Assembly (NCBI RefSeq): GCF_031877795.1 | Contig: NC_133971.1 | Location: 67,578,463 to 67,642,462, forward strand | Direction of reading: 5' to 3' | Length of the DNA stretch: 64,000 nt | From: Strix aluco | Lineage: Eukaryota; Chordata; Aves; Strigiformes; Strigidae | Part shown: piece after piece, positions 1 through 12,800 of the stretch | Layout: the number at the start of each line of letters is the position of its first letter | Numbering within the stretch: the stretch's first letter is position 1 | Notes under the pieces: model-generated | Database searches by the model: none | Seen by the model: the letters and a program-made list of their open reading frames with translations, nothing else | What the model was told of the DNA's origin: nothing | Program-made: the position numbers and the translations under genes

Positions 1-996
1 AAAGATGGTGAGGTGGGAATTTAATTAAAATATTGTCCCAGAACTGAAAAGTAGCCAGCTGAGCAACCTGCTGAGATTAAACTCCTATTCACTATATCTG
101 AAGCTAGATTTCCACCACGCTCTTCTAGCTGGGTCTTTGTACTAGCTCATAAGAGCACAGTTGTTCATTTGGCTGCGAGTTGTTGCTGTGATCTTGGTCA
201 CATGAGGAGGCTTTCGGCAGACCATTCACATTCCCTTAAACTCTTGCATAATAGAAAGCAGTTGCTGATCATGCTGCTGAGAACACTTTGCTATTCTTCT
301 TTTAGCCTTTCCTCATCAGTGAGAATCTTCTCCTGCAGGGAAACAGGAGATGAAGCTTTAGATGAAATATCCAGATAGAGCAATTAGCATGGAGAGTGAG
401 TTATAATATAACTTGCTACACAGCCATCCTCCATCCAAGCTTCACAAGTGCTAGAGAGCTACTGCTCTGGTAAACTGACTGTTTTAAATCTAGCCTCAAA
501 ATTAACCCCCACACCTCCCACTCCTAAATCCAGAGAAAAAACACCAAACCACAAAATACCCAGAAACAACTCCACAAAGTTAATCCTTATGGTCAAGTGG
601 CAAAGTTGTAATTTTGGGCATGCCTTCTACAAAGAAACACAAGAAAATGGATAATTCAGTTCTGGATTTGCAGGGAGCAGTCTTTTATTATGCCTCTGCA
701 AGAAAACTTCTACTTCAGAGTGATTACCAGGACCCACAATTTACTATGAGTTGAGAAGACTGAAGTCTTTCTCTTTCCCTACTAGCTATGTGCAGTGTCG
801 CAGATCACATTATATAAAGGGGCAATAACTGTACAGCCAGCTCCCCTTACCCTGAGGCCCACTCAACCCCTCAATGACATTCAGTTTTGCCAAGAAAGAG
901 CACTTCCTAATCCTCAGAAGTAGAGGAGGCAACACCAGGAGGAGATAGCTGCCCTCCTTGGGCTCGTTATCTTAGGTTTGTCAAGGTGAAAAAAAG
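1..996. other. AT-rich noncoding DNA, nothing identified
   Basis: No open segment here has convincing splice sites, a recognisable domain or biased composition. The short open frames at about 170-380 and 450-650 are of chance length. No repeat family was recognised until the LTR that follows. Confidence 0.5.
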
Positions 997-1002
997 GAGA
1001 AG

Positions 1003-1527
1003 TATCCTGGTTTCAGCTGGAATAAAATTAATTTTCTTCCTAGTAGCTGGTATAGTGCTGTGTTTTGGATTTAGGATGAGAATAATGTTGATAACACACT
1101 GATGTTTTAGTTGTTGCTGAGCATGTTTATACTAAGTCAAGGACTTTTGGACACAGCAAAGACATCTGAGCCAAACAAGCCGAAGGGGTATTCCATACCG
1201 TATGACGTCATGCTCGGTATATAAACTGGAGGCAGTTGGCCGCGTGACACCACGGCTCAGGGGATGGTTGGGCATCAGTTACCAGCTAGTGAGTAATTGT
1301 ATTTTGCATCGCTTGTTTTGTATATTCTATTATTATTATCATTATATAATTATTATTACTACGTTTGTTTGTTTGTTTATCCCCTTCATTTTCTGTCCTA
1401 TTAAACTGTCTTTATCTCAGTCCACAAGTTTTACTCTTTTTTTCTGATTCACTCCTGCATTCTACTGTCCAGGGGGGAATGAGCAAGCAGCTGTGTGGTG
1501 CTTAATTGAAGGCTGGGGTTAAACCAT
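1003..1527 (+). mobile_element. Solo ERVL-type LTR with TATA box and target duplication
   Basis: The element opens with TATCCTGGTTTCAGC (TGTCCTGG in relatives, so the terminal G is mutated) and closes with TTAAACCAT. The hexamer GAGAAG flanks it on both sides (997-1002 and 1528-1533), consistent with a target-site duplication (5-6 bp). Inside there is a TATA box (GGTATATAAAC near 1217) and an ATTAAA polyadenylation signal near 1399. No internal retroviral sequence accompanies it, so it is a solo LTR left by recombination. The body matches, from memory, the abundant bird ERVL LTR family; the exact subfamily was not determined. Confidence 0.85.
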
Positions 1528-1547
1528 GAGAAGAAGAAAAATAGCGA

Positions 1548-1599
1548 GATTGTTCCCATCCTGTAACCCCATAGAAAGGGTTACAGGATGGGAACAATC
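1548..1599. repeat. Perfect 22-bp inverted repeat with 8-nt loop
   Basis: Positions 1548-1569 and 1578-1599 are exact reverse complements, separated by CATAGAAA. The arms begin GATTGTTCCCATCC. This lies 15 bp beyond the LTR's right duplication. No transposase or terminal motif surrounds it. It could be a young fold-back duplication, a hairpin-forming transcript or an assembly artefact. Confidence 0.9.
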
Positions 1600-4500
1600 C
1601 TGTCTCCTGTCTTCAGAAAGCACAGGCATAAGTCAAGTCATGAGACTCAAACCTAGCCAGGTCTCCTACCTCCTCCTCCTCTGCTGTCTCTGAGGGGAGG
1701 GGCATCAGTTCTTCTGGTTCACAGGCTGAGCAAGGGGTGCTGGGGAAAATTCAAGACAGGAGGCACATGGTTACTTGTCCCATTCACTATTTTTGAAATC
1801 CAGGACAGAGCAGTTAACCTAACGACTCTCTCTGAGGATGCTTGAATATGAGTTTGTAATCTGTGATTCTCCCTGCCATCTAAGGTGCCAGGTCAGTGTA
1901 TTTTGCTCTTGTTTTTGGTCTAATCACAGGTCTAGTAAGCTAAGCACCTCTGAGAAGACTCAGAAGGAGTCTAACTCCTTCATGAGATCAGCATGACCTC
2001 ATGATGGTGGGGAGAATACTCTCTCAGTTCAGGTTTCTGTGTGTAAACCCACAGCCAAGGGAGAGGATGCTCCTGCAGAAAGCACTTGACTCCCAGGAAG
2101 CTTTTCTCTATTACCTGATACCTCTCATGCCAAAACAAAAAGGCCAAAGTGGGGTTTGTGGAAACCTCCAGGTGGGTGGATTGGCATCTGAGCACTGCTG
2201 GGGAGTGGTGAGGACAGCAGATATGGTGGAGGTTGGCACCGCTGTCTCTGACTGCACTTCCAGCCCCCTGCTTCAGCTCGAATTCTGCTTCTATCCGAGG
2301 AAAGACCTGAAGCTGCATCTTCATTTGCTTATCTGGTGAGAAAGAAAACCACCCAAGGTTCAGCTTGTAGTGCCTCCCCTATTATAGCTGCAGAAGGCTC
2401 TATCTGATGTAGCTGTAATGAAAGAAAGGTGTTTTGGTAATGATAAGAAAGCCTGACTCTGCATGGACCAATTAGGATGTTTTAAACGTATGTGTCTAGT
2501 AAAGCAGTACAAGAAAAGGGGTTTTGTTCGCTTCCTACGAATTAAACTTTTTTTTGGTTCGGTTCCTAATGTGGGAGTTTCATAACAATAAATTAGAGCT
2601 CAAATAGATCTGTGGTGAAAAAATTGTATTCAGTATTCCTGCAACTGTTCCATCCCCCATGTCCAGAAAACATAACTATGAGGTTGAAGTAAAAAACAAG
2701 CACAGTATTTGAAAGCAGTTTAAAACGTTACCCAGAACTAGCAGTCATTGAATTGTACTAATATCACTCGAGTATTTAGATAATAGTAGTTTTGTGTCAT
2801 CTTGGTATGCAGCATTCAAGAAAGAAAAGAATATTTTGCAGTAAGAACTGTACCCAAAATACATATAAAAAAAGGATCCAAGTGGAATTTTTAGTTTTAC
2901 CCACAGCTGTGCAACCTCATTTGGAAAAAGTTTACCCTTAGTTTACAGGCCTCTCTTCTTTCCTTGCTATTATCCTCTGACCAGGCTTTGAGCCAGGCTC
3001 TATTTTGGGCTTTTTTGCTTTCTGGGGATCCTGTGCAGTTCATTTAAAAATAAAAGATTGCAAAAATGATTATACGTCCTTAGTATCTATTAGTGTAATA
3101 TGTCTGTACATGATGTAACAGATGAAAAAATAATCCAGTCTCTCAGAGATGTCATCTTTAAGATAAAATTTATCAGAAACACATTTCCATTCAACTTGAG
3201 GTCTTTCTACATCTTTCCCTACATTGTATTTTACTCACTTTTCTGTTTAGTAAGCAACAAGACACACTTTGCAAAGTGCAGGCATTTACTGTTTCAGTGT
3301 CTGATCCACATTTGCTTGCTCCATATTCCAGCCCACATTTGCTTGGCTGTTTTGCTTCTATGATGAGTGGTAATCAGTGAACCTTTATACCTAAACAGTT
3401 GAACTTGTGAGTGAAATCTGAAACCTCTTCTGTGACTGCACTGAATGTCTTTCAATATCACAAAGAAGAGATATAAGCACATCTGAGATCATTGCCAGGG
3501 GATTCCCAGGACAGATCCTGTGCAAGTCTGAAGCTGCACAAGCAAAGTTTACTTTTGTAAATTGAGTCTGCAAATTCAACTCCAGCATTGAGGAGTCTAT
3601 AGCTAGTGGCCTAACAATGTTGCTTGAAAAAAGTTGTTCCTAAATTAATATGAAAATTGCAAATGAGAACTAAAAAAATCAAATTAGCAGGGTGGGCTAC
3701 AAGAAAAGTGGTTTCAAATGATGCAGCAATGTATGGGTGCAAAAAAACCCAGGAAGAATATGCAGCCTTGAAAATGAGACCATTGTACTCTGCTGGGGTT
3801 AGGTTAATGAACCATACAGGCAGAATCTGTGAATGATAGAAGTGTATGATTATTGCTATTGATGTTGAACTAACTTTAAATAGACCAAATTTTAAATATA
3901 TGAATTTTTGGGATACTGAAGTCTATTCACAGGAGCTGTTTACATCCCCTTCTAAAGTCCATCTTTGCCTTGAAGGCTATGGAACTTGCTGTTCTGAAAT
4001 AGCTGTTGTTAGGGAGGTATTAACAGACCATTATAAGGATTTTTTTCCTCTTCTTAAAATTCATTTTTTTTTTTCTGACCACTGGAAGGCAATTTGGAAT
4101 CTTAAATGTGTATCGAGCAATTAGTCATGAAGCAGTTATGGAAAATGGCACCTTCTCACAAAATCTACATGATCTGTTACATTCACTGTTTTAAGACACA
4201 CCTCCAAGCTGAAAAGGTCAGGAAGAGTCAAAAGAATCAACTAAAAGCATGCAGTCAAAAAGCATAAGTAAAGCTAGATTAAATTTCTAACTGGATATCC
4301 TCTTCTAGTAGTAAAGTGAGCTTTGAGCTTGTCCAAGTAGCCAGGTCCTATACCACTTATTAGTCTTACAGAGTTAATATAGCTACAGGGAGCTAAGATG
4401 CCTTTAACTGTGTTTCATGTATATGTACAGTTAAATCCATGTATATTTATGGTGACCCAGCAGCTGGTGAAAGATCATTTTTCCTTTGTTCTACTTACAA

Positions 4501-7500
4501 ACTCTGCATGAATTCTTATTTGGCATTTATTAGCGGGGTCATTCAGGCAAAAATATGAAGACTCATGCTTCACTTGGCTGTGGTTGGTCTGGCTAAAGGA
4601 GGAATGGAAAAGAAACATGTAAGAGCACTGGAAAACAAGGTAAGCAGCTGAGCTTACCCAAGCAAAGCTGGGAGCAGAGGCTCAAAAGAATGAAGGAAAA
4701 ATGACTAGCTTTTAGGTTTCCATATTCAGTGAAAGATGTTCTATATAAAAGCTGTGGTCAATCCCAATGCTGATATTTAATTCCAACTATTGTCACTGGG
4801 AAATACAGTATTCCGGGGATATTTTAGTGGAGTGGTGAAATGGATTGAATGTATCTGCCAAAATAGTATTAGAACCGAGACAATTAGGAGGGGAATCATT
4901 TAGAGTAAGTGAATTTTAAACGTCTTCCATGAACAGCAGAAATCTGTCAGTGGACATTCAGACAATCTATTCTCAAGATCTATAACAACCCATTTGAATA
5001 ATATTTACTAAACATCACTACATCTTTAACAGAAAATCTCTTCACCCGTAGCTCAAGAGCTGTCTGCATAAGGAATATGTGCCTTAATTTATCAACTCAT
5101 TTTGCAACCATTATTTCTTCAATAATAATTTTCAATGCACAAAATTATTTTACAAGAAATACTTAACTGTAATTCAGCTGACGACACTTGCAAAAAGGTC
5201 TGAAACAGTTCATTCACTTAGGCTGCAGTTCAGTTAATACTTTAAGCTGATGTAAGCAGTCCTTCTATCAAAAGAATCCGTCCCACTCTCAGTTACACAT
5301 GACTTGTACCCACTCCCTTGTTCCAGTACAGTTGTCTGCGTGGCTGGAAGGTTAACTAGATCAGGGAATCTATGGAGATCAGAAATAAGTATTTTACTCA
5401 TTTCTTTCTGCCAGCTAGTTCCACGATTCACTTCACTGCATGGCTACACAAATACTTGTGCAGAAGGCACAGGTAGGACTCCTTCAATAGGTATTGGCAG
5501 GACTCCTCCTTCTGACATTGCAAGACAACTGTGGCAGTTCAGCTTTAACAGTTTGCTCCCATCGCTCTGCTGAAGGTTTCCCAGTGTACACATACTAAGA
5601 GTAGAAGTTGCAAAAGGGGTAAAAGAATGTGTTTCCACTGCTTCAATGTGATGTCCAGGCGCCTATTTAAACTCACCATCATCATCAGTTTAAGCCAATC
5701 CTCCAGTCTTTCCACAGAAGCTTATATTCTTTCCTCTATAGAGGGATTAATCTCTAGCAAAGAGCCGGAATAGACATTTGAAGAGTAGGATTTTTTTAAG
5801 TTTCTATATCCTTTTATCAGTGCTTTAGGTGCAGGAAAACAGAAATGAGAATAAAACGATTCTTCTGAAAACCTGGTGGAGAAGAGCTATTACATAATAG
5901 CTATTCTGAGATGGTTTTTGAAATAGATGGGTCATTGCAGATAGCAGCAAACCCAAAATCCTGTTGCATTTACAGAATAAAAGGGGATCTCAAAATAGAA
6001 AAGGAGAAGAAAGAGCTTCTGAAGAATAGTGCAAGACACTAGCTTTGGAGCCACAAAACAACTTTGTGTGAAACTTGCACTTCTGGTAAGCCAGGTTCAA
6101 GAAAATTCATCCTGACTGACACTGGTGAATAGAGAAGCTATTAAGATCACGAGCCTTGTCAGGGTATTTTTTAAGTTAAAAGTGAAATTTAAACAGATTC
6201 TACGTGGTTAGACCCAAGTAAAATCTTCAAGTGTTCTTCAAGTGTGTGGAGCACAACAAAAGGAAAAGACCAAAGACAGAGAAGTAAAGAATTGGGAACT
6301 CATGCCTCCAGGATGAGAAAACTATCATATGCTGCTGATATTTCTGCTTGAATAAATCTCTCTTTACACAATGAGCACCTCTGAATTTCTTTATAATAGC
6401 ATGAAAACCATTAGAATGGGTGCTGCCACAAATAAAAGGCAAAATGTGGAAGAGATGAAAAATGAAACAGACACCAGCATGGACAATAAAGTGCTGTGCA
6501 CCTAAGTCTTGTTTAAAATACCAGGTGTGTACAGGGAATTAGGTACCACCTTAATTTTTTTTTACTTAGCAGCAAGGCACTCAATAAGAAAGCTGTCTAG
6601 ATCATTCAGGTTTGCAAGATTTTTGAGAGAGAGGCCAGTTTTGCAGACCAGGTCATTAATTTAGTCTCAATAGCAAGCAGCAGCTCACATCTGAGCTCAG
6701 AAAGAAATAAATGAATATACAGTAATCACCTTGCTTTTCAAGGTTAACTTTCTCCTTCCCCTGCTCCCACCCCAAAATTTAAGCCAGCTCAATGCTGAAT
6801 GAAAGACTTCTGGCTTACAGCAGGAGGCAAAACATGTCACGTATAAATATCGTAAAATTGTAAAAGGCCAGATTTGCCAAAAAGCAAGTTATATTTAATT
6901 ACATATAGTACTGCTTTGAACAAACATCATAAAGCACTGTTTGAACATCTGTAGGTTAGCACAAAGAGGAGACAGATGAGAAAATTGTTGTGATTCACTG
7001 AAAATTTGAACAGTGAAACACAGAGAAAGTAATATAGTTGAGACTTAAGTTGAAATGCATGATGACTTTCTATCACTGCATCAGGATAGATTTTTCAGAA
7101 TATGAAAATGATGAGTGATCTCTATTTATTTGAGAGATAAGGAAATTCATAAGCACTTGTGTTGTTAAGAGGCAATGAATATTTGTGCGATTTCTTTTAG
7201 TGCTACCTAGTCTTCAGAAAAGTTGATTCTACCTAAAGCCCATAGTGCAGCAGGACTTGAAACCCAGTTCCAAAACTTTCAGTGGTGAAAGAGAAGCACT
7301 TTTTAGAAGGCTACAAAATTAATGATTCATTTAAATAAATTATATATATGGATTTTTAACATAAGAAAAATAAATCTAAAATATATACAGTCAACTTTCC
7401 TACTTCCAAGCCCCTACCACAGAATGAAAAAACTGGAGAAAACAAGTTGTTACAGATGATTAATCTTTCAGAAGAACAGCAGGTTGCCTTGGAATTTGGT

Positions 7501-7600
7501 AGCCTAGGGGAATAACAGCTGGCTAAGTTATGTAGTGACATATTACAACGTCTGTGTAGAAATAACCCTCAAATAACACACTGTGGGAAAGTGTAACTAC
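1600..7600. other. AT-rich noncoding DNA, probably intergenic or intronic
   Basis: I see no domain-bearing reading frame or recognised repeat. Open segments such as 1980-2339 (both strands) and 5234-5640 (minus) are long enough to notice, but none has a matched acceptor and donor pair. Homopolymer runs occur, for example T at about 4061-4073. Confidence 0.4.
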
Positions 7601-7700
7601 ATTTTCCATCTTGTCCTCTGCAGTGGTAAACTCATATTCCCAACAGGGGATCATTTCACCCCATTCAGCAAAGGATGCAGCAAAGAACAGGTGCTCAGGT
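7601..7700 (-). CDS. Candidate exon of unidentified minus-strand gene
   Basis: A 33-codon open segment on the minus strand reads PEHLFFAASFAEWGEM at its start and is rich in aromatic and acidic residues, unlike random AT-rich translation. Its upstream edge is a good acceptor (pyrimidine stretch ending TCCTTAAG). The downstream donor (AAAT|GTAGTT) is weak, so this end is uncertain. I do not recognise the protein. It would lie last among the candidate exons in the direction of transcription. Confidence 0.45.
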
Positions 7701-8625
7701 CTTAAGGACAAATCAAAGAAAAAAGCTCCGATGTAGTAGAGCAGAGAACAGGTTCTATAAGGAGCTTGCTAATGCAAATTTTTCTGTAAAAGGGTGGCTA
7801 GTGATGTACAGGAGATATGTTCAATCTATTTAACTTTCAGCTGATTTATTCCCATTCCTTCCTGGGCACTGACTACTTCCTCTTGAAGGTTGATGACGGA
7901 TTCTTGTAGGCCACCTCAAGACTGTAGATCAAGAGGTTTGTAAATTTGTCATTACATTCTCATTAATATTCTTGAAATAAAAAACTTATACAGTATCCAC
8001 ATGCAATTCATTGCTGTTGGGGTTGGGGTTTTTTGGGTTTTTTGTTGTTTTTTGGGTTTTTTTGTTGTTGTTTTTTTGTTTTTTTTTTTTTATGATGGGA
8101 AGAATGAGAAGGGGAGCAGCCTATGTCAGCTTAACTCTGCTGGATTTATTAATTCTCTGCCTATCATATTCCTTTTTCTAATCCACAAGGATAGTTTCCA
8201 TGTATAAGAGTTGTGAAGAGAAACTGTATCCAGCTGGCTGTTGCCCAAGAAACTTCCTTCATGTAGCCCTTATTTAATGGCAGCATTTTCAATTTCTGAG
8301 GTAATGCAGAAAACACACTGGGGGCGCATAAATATACAGGATCACATCACTAAGGTCATTCCATCATACAGAGAGCATGGGGAGTGCAAAGAAAGAAAAG
8401 TGTGGCCATACTAGTCACAACAGTTACATTTATGCTGGTATCTCCAGGATTCTCATATTCCAAAAGGCTTTTGCAATCAATGACAAGGAGAAGAAACTCT
8501 AGATGTAAGTCTCACACACCATGAGAGGTTCTTGTTCACCTCCATATGGCAGTGACCCAAGGAGGAAATACTGTCTATGAAAACGAAGACATTATTTGTG
8601 GTATCAGCCCTGCCTGGAAACCTAC
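7701..8625. other. Noncoding DNA with a T/G-rich low-complexity tract
   Basis: Contains a low-complexity stretch at about 8020-8092 built from runs of T broken by GGG and GTTG units. Nothing else was recognised. If the flanking candidate exons are real, this is an intron. Confidence 0.5.
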
Positions 8626-8708
8626 CTGTTGCTGCTTTCTCAGTAATTTGTAAGCTTCTTTTTCTTGTTGAAAAGTTATAGTGGGCTGAAACAGTTCAGA
8701 TTTTCTCC
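8626..8708 (-). CDS. Candidate exon of unidentified minus-strand gene
   Basis: An 83-bp segment bounded on the minus strand by an acceptor (GGAATTTTTAG) and a strong donor (CAACAG|GTAGGT). Between them one frame is open for 27 codons (after a 2-nt split codon), starting RKSELFQPTITF and ending in lysine- and glutamine-rich sequence. The segment ends on a complete codon. Both splice edges and sensible composition support a real exon; the protein family is unknown to me. Confidence 0.6.
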
Positions 8709-9818
8709 CTAAAAATTCCAAGAAATTAAAAAAAGAGAATATTTCTTGTATTGATGTTTTGTAAGTCATAAAGCAAAGATGCTAATGTTTTCAATTTTCT
8801 ATAACAAAAAACATACTATAATATCAAGCAGAAATCTCTTTTCAGAAATCCAGTGTTGGAGATCTGTGTTTCTAATAGGTACACATGCAGAATGGAGTAA
8901 CATAAAATAGGATAAGACACCTGAAACATGCTCAGCTTGCAGACTGTTCTAATCTTTTGAGCATGTAGTAACCATCACTGACTTTTCTTTCTAAGAAGGA
9001 GGTACATATTGAAGCTGCACAACAGCAAAGAATCAGTTTTCATAGTATCGAGGATCCTCCTGAAGCAAGACTCAGACACCATAACCTGAGCTGGCTGTAA
9101 AAATTTTCTTCAAGAAGGATATTGGAGACCATTTTTTCTGTAGATATCTGTAGATATTATAAAAGAAAGGAGAAAAAAAAAGAGACAGCATGATGTTAAA
9201 CTATACTGCTGTATCAGGATGCATAGCATATCCCCATCCAATGAATTCCAAAAACATTCTTAACAAATTTAGATGAGCATGTTCTGTTGCACAATTGGTA
9301 TGCTGTGATATGTAGAAGGGAATCTGTCAAAATAGGAACTCTGTGTATTAGGGTCTTTCCAGGCATCTTTCCAAAGTTCTTCTGGTCTGTGGTTCCAGGC
9401 ATACCAGAGTCTCCTGACTCCACCTCAGCCAAGACTGAAAGGATTAACTTCTAAAAGCATGAATCCCAGTGGAGTTGGGATCCAGAGAGAAGTCTGTCAA
9501 ATCAAATAATTTCCACAAGGTAAAAAATATAAGTGAATTCTAACAGGAGAAAAAAAAATCACGGAAGTTCTCTGAAGATTCTGTGCCTTCAGGAATAAAG
9601 AAGATGCTTGAATGCTGGGCAGCCATCTTTGGACAGAATGAAGCACGTTATTCCACTTGTAGCTGCCAGTACTATTTAGTGAAAGTTGTGACATGACAGA
9701 GCACTGTGGCAACTCAGCTCAGTTTCTCAGTCATTTCATGAGAAGATAAGGTAATAAGTAATAAGTTAGGTAATAAGGTAATAAGTTTCATAAGGTAATT
9801 CAATGAGAATTACCTTAC
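8709..9818. other. Probable intron; nothing firmly identified
   Basis: Open minus-strand segments at 9214-9432 and 9497-9712 were considered as exons but lack a consistent acceptor and donor pair. A run of GGTAATAA/GTAATAAG units lies at about 9750-9790. Confidence 0.4.
9791..9817. repeat. Perfect 11-bp hairpin touching a candidate splice donor
   Basis: Arms 9791-9801 (TAAGGTAATTC) and 9807-9817 (GAATTACCTTA) are exact reverse complements around a 5-nt loop. On the minus strand the stem begins one base after the exon edge at 9819, so the donor GTAAGG would be paired inside the stem. Confidence 0.85.
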
Positions 9819-9965
9819 CTTCTGTCATGATATAAAGCTCCTTGAGACCAGTTAGACCAATTCCTTCCTTCCTCAGGACTTCCAAGACCTTCTTTCATCA
9901 CTTCTCCTTCAACTTCTGTCACAGCAGCTGTAACTAGAACTGGCCAGATTCTGCCCCCAAAATGC
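9819..9965 (-). CDS. Candidate exon of unidentified minus-strand gene
   Basis: A 147-bp segment with an acceptor (AACCTCTCAG) and a very good donor (AGAAG|GTAAGG) on the minus strand. The frame reads HFGGRIWPVLVTAAVTEVEG and continues with acidic and glycine-rich residues, open throughout. This is one of the best-supported of the candidate exons. It starts after the first base of a codon and ends with two bases of the next. I do not recognise the protein. Confidence 0.65.
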
Positions 9966-12800
9966 CTGAGAGGTTTCCTATGCTAAGCTTGTTTCTCTGT
10001 AGAAAGATTTCTGAGGAAGCTTTCCACTTAGTCTCATTGACCAAAATCCTTCTTTCTTCAAGGCTGGTTTCTTATCCCAACACATTCTATCAGAATACTC
10101 TTTATGAAGAGCTTATCTCTTCAAGCTCCTCTTGACATAGTTGCTGGTATTTTAAAATCTGCATCAAATAACACACAGCTGCAGCATCAGGGTTATAGTC
10201 CATCTTGTTTAGTGAACTTTTCCTTGAATTGTCTTGGAACAAAGTTGACTGTCTCCATATCCACTTTACTTAGAAATGGGATGGATTTCCAAACTCTGTG
10301 CCCTTCCTTTTGCAAGTATATACTTGTGTATTTCTGTGCAATCAGTCTTTCCTTATTATGTTTCAGTGTCTAATTTTTCCAGATGTTTTTTTTTTTCTCA
10401 GAGAGGAAGTACATCCGAAGAGAATCCCTGTTAAAAAAATACAGTAGTGGACAGTGTCCTTGTTGGGACTACTACAATAGGGGCAACATAGGGTGTCCAC
10501 ATGGGTCATTCTGGTTTTCCTCAGATTTCTAGGGTACTATAAGGATATGGGTGTGAACATATGCATGACTCTTCTCATACAGTTATACAGTCATATAGAT
10601 AATACACCAATATTATTCTGTCAGAATGGCAATCTAGTACCTTGAAAACTGGCACTAAATCTAATAGCAGCTCTTCCAAATTTTCATTCAATTTTAAAAA
10701 CCAGCAACCTTTGACATTCCAAAACTATACTAATTTTGGACAAGTTTTAAGCATACAGTGTAAGCATTATAGTTTCTGTCAGCTTTTGAAACTCCAGGTC
10801 CAGCAAGACAAAGTCTCTGGTAGTAGGGTTCACTGCCTGGTAACATACTGAAATGAAATCTCCAAGTTGAACTGCCTGTGTAGAAAGTCACTAGTTCACA
10901 CAGCTTGAGCAACCATAGAGAACCACAGAAGAAGAGAGATAATTTATTTACTATTAGCCTCCACTTATCTCTACTATGGCATGTCAAAATCATTCCAAAT
11001 TTTCTCATCAAGACCCACTGTTCTGGTAACCTGATTTTCCCTTTGTAATGATAAGTGGAGGCAGGTTTGGCTGCAGCACTGACCTATGTTGGTCATTATT
11101 CCACAGTAGGGAGCCATCTCAGAATTTGAAGGTTACTCAAGTCAATTACTTTTATGGTTTTTCACCCTGTCTCGATGGGTAGCCACTTTACTTTCACTGT
11201 TCCCATAAGAGATTTATTCTACTGTGCATTTTCCTTGTTTAGTCCCTTTGATAGCTTTCTTTATTAGATTCCAGTCTCTCAAGTAAAACAGGCTTCTACT
11301 ACTAGTCCTGGAGACAGGCCTGTAACTCTTCTCAAGTTCAGACTTGAATCATCTGCAGTCTTCCCTAAAGGGAATAACTCTGCACTGAAATTATTAATAG
11401 TACTCAAATAATGCACCCATTCTGCAAATAACTCATAGTGGATTGTTAGTAATTTCAAGCCATTCAGGATGAATTAATTCCTTTACTGAGTGATGTCTTT
11501 ACTTAGTAATTGAATCACTAATTAAATATTTTACTAAGTAAATTAAGTACTGGGTGATTTATCTGTTCACTAACATTGTTACTGGGTACTGTGGGAAATC
11601 TTCCCAAGCAAGTCATTGAAGGAACATGTGACCCATTTAAATTGTTCCCTCCAGCAAATAGTTTATACAGTAATTGTATTGTAGCAATAATTTTGAAATT
11701 ATTTTGAATATTCCCAGAAGACCACATGTGCAGTTCCTACACTAAGCTTGCAAACTTAGATTTTCTTGTGCTACCATAAAAATGTATGAAATTGACCTGA
11801 ATGGTTTCTACCAAATAAGGATTTTATTGGCCTGTAATTTGAAAGTTGTTGCTGAAATTTCTGTGTGTGTGACAGTAATGATAGAATAACACTATATCTG
11901 CCCCATTTTTGCTGTCCTTTGCTATCCAGTAAAGCCCTTATGCAGCTGAATGAATACTTTGCAGAACTGGGATCTTAACCTGCAAAAAATGAAACTTGTC
12001 TTAAAGACAGGAAACTAAATGTCACTCTTTTTTCACGGAGAATGAGGGCTATTCACTTGGCACACCAGTCTGAAGGGTATCTTGACACTGTTGGGGAAAC
12101 TTGAGTCTAAACCAGGTATCAAAATGTGCCTACTGCACACTTTATAAACAAGCTTATGCTAAAAGGTAGTCTTAGCTCAACACTGGAGTCAGCCTGAGCA
12201 CATTTAGTGCCTAAGCACGTTTAGCACCTTAGCTTCCAGAACCTGTTGTTCATGGTTTTGGATGAATCAAGTAGTGATGGATCTATACAGCACACAGATT
12301 CAGAAGTATGCTACAACACATAGAGATGTTCGCAGTAGGAGCACTGACTTTATTTCCAGTTTCCATTCACCTCTCCAGTGATGTTTACAGGGTCACTTCC
12401 ATATTTAGTACTATCAGCTTTTATATGTGGCTATGAGAGATGACTTGTAACTCCTCAAAAACGGGGCCTGAGAGAAACAGGCCTGTGAGAAAAAGCAGTC
12501 TGAGAGAAATAAGGGATGAGGGGGAGTGGAGGCCCTCCAAGCCAAGGAATGTCTCAAACACTTGCAAGTAGTGAAACTGTAGTCACAGGATGGATAGTGT
12601 GGAGTTTGGAGCTGATAAGGCTGCCTGGATAGCACAGGATGCAGGTGGAGGAGGGAGCCCTGTGAAGGCAGAACAGTTCTGCTCTGGTGCGTCTTGTAAA
12701 GTTTCAAGGGCCATCCATCCGGTGAATGACCTTTGCTTCATTATCCGTGAAATGCATATTAAAGTTGACACCCCTGAATATGCTAATAAAGATTAACAAG
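9966..12800. other. Probable intron or intergenic DNA, nothing identified
   Basis: AT-rich, with a T run near 10387. Open frames at 10104-10373, 10642-10851 and 10730-11011 have no splice context or domain character. No known repeat was recognised before about 12.8 kb. Confidence 0.4.

Noticed and set aside
1980..2339. Overlapping 112-114-codon frames on both strands
   Set aside because: No splice sites, domain or promoter; overlapping frames on both strands suggest chance openness.
5234..5640. Two minus-strand open segments considered as further exons
   Set aside because: Neither has a convincing acceptor and donor pair in a consistent frame.
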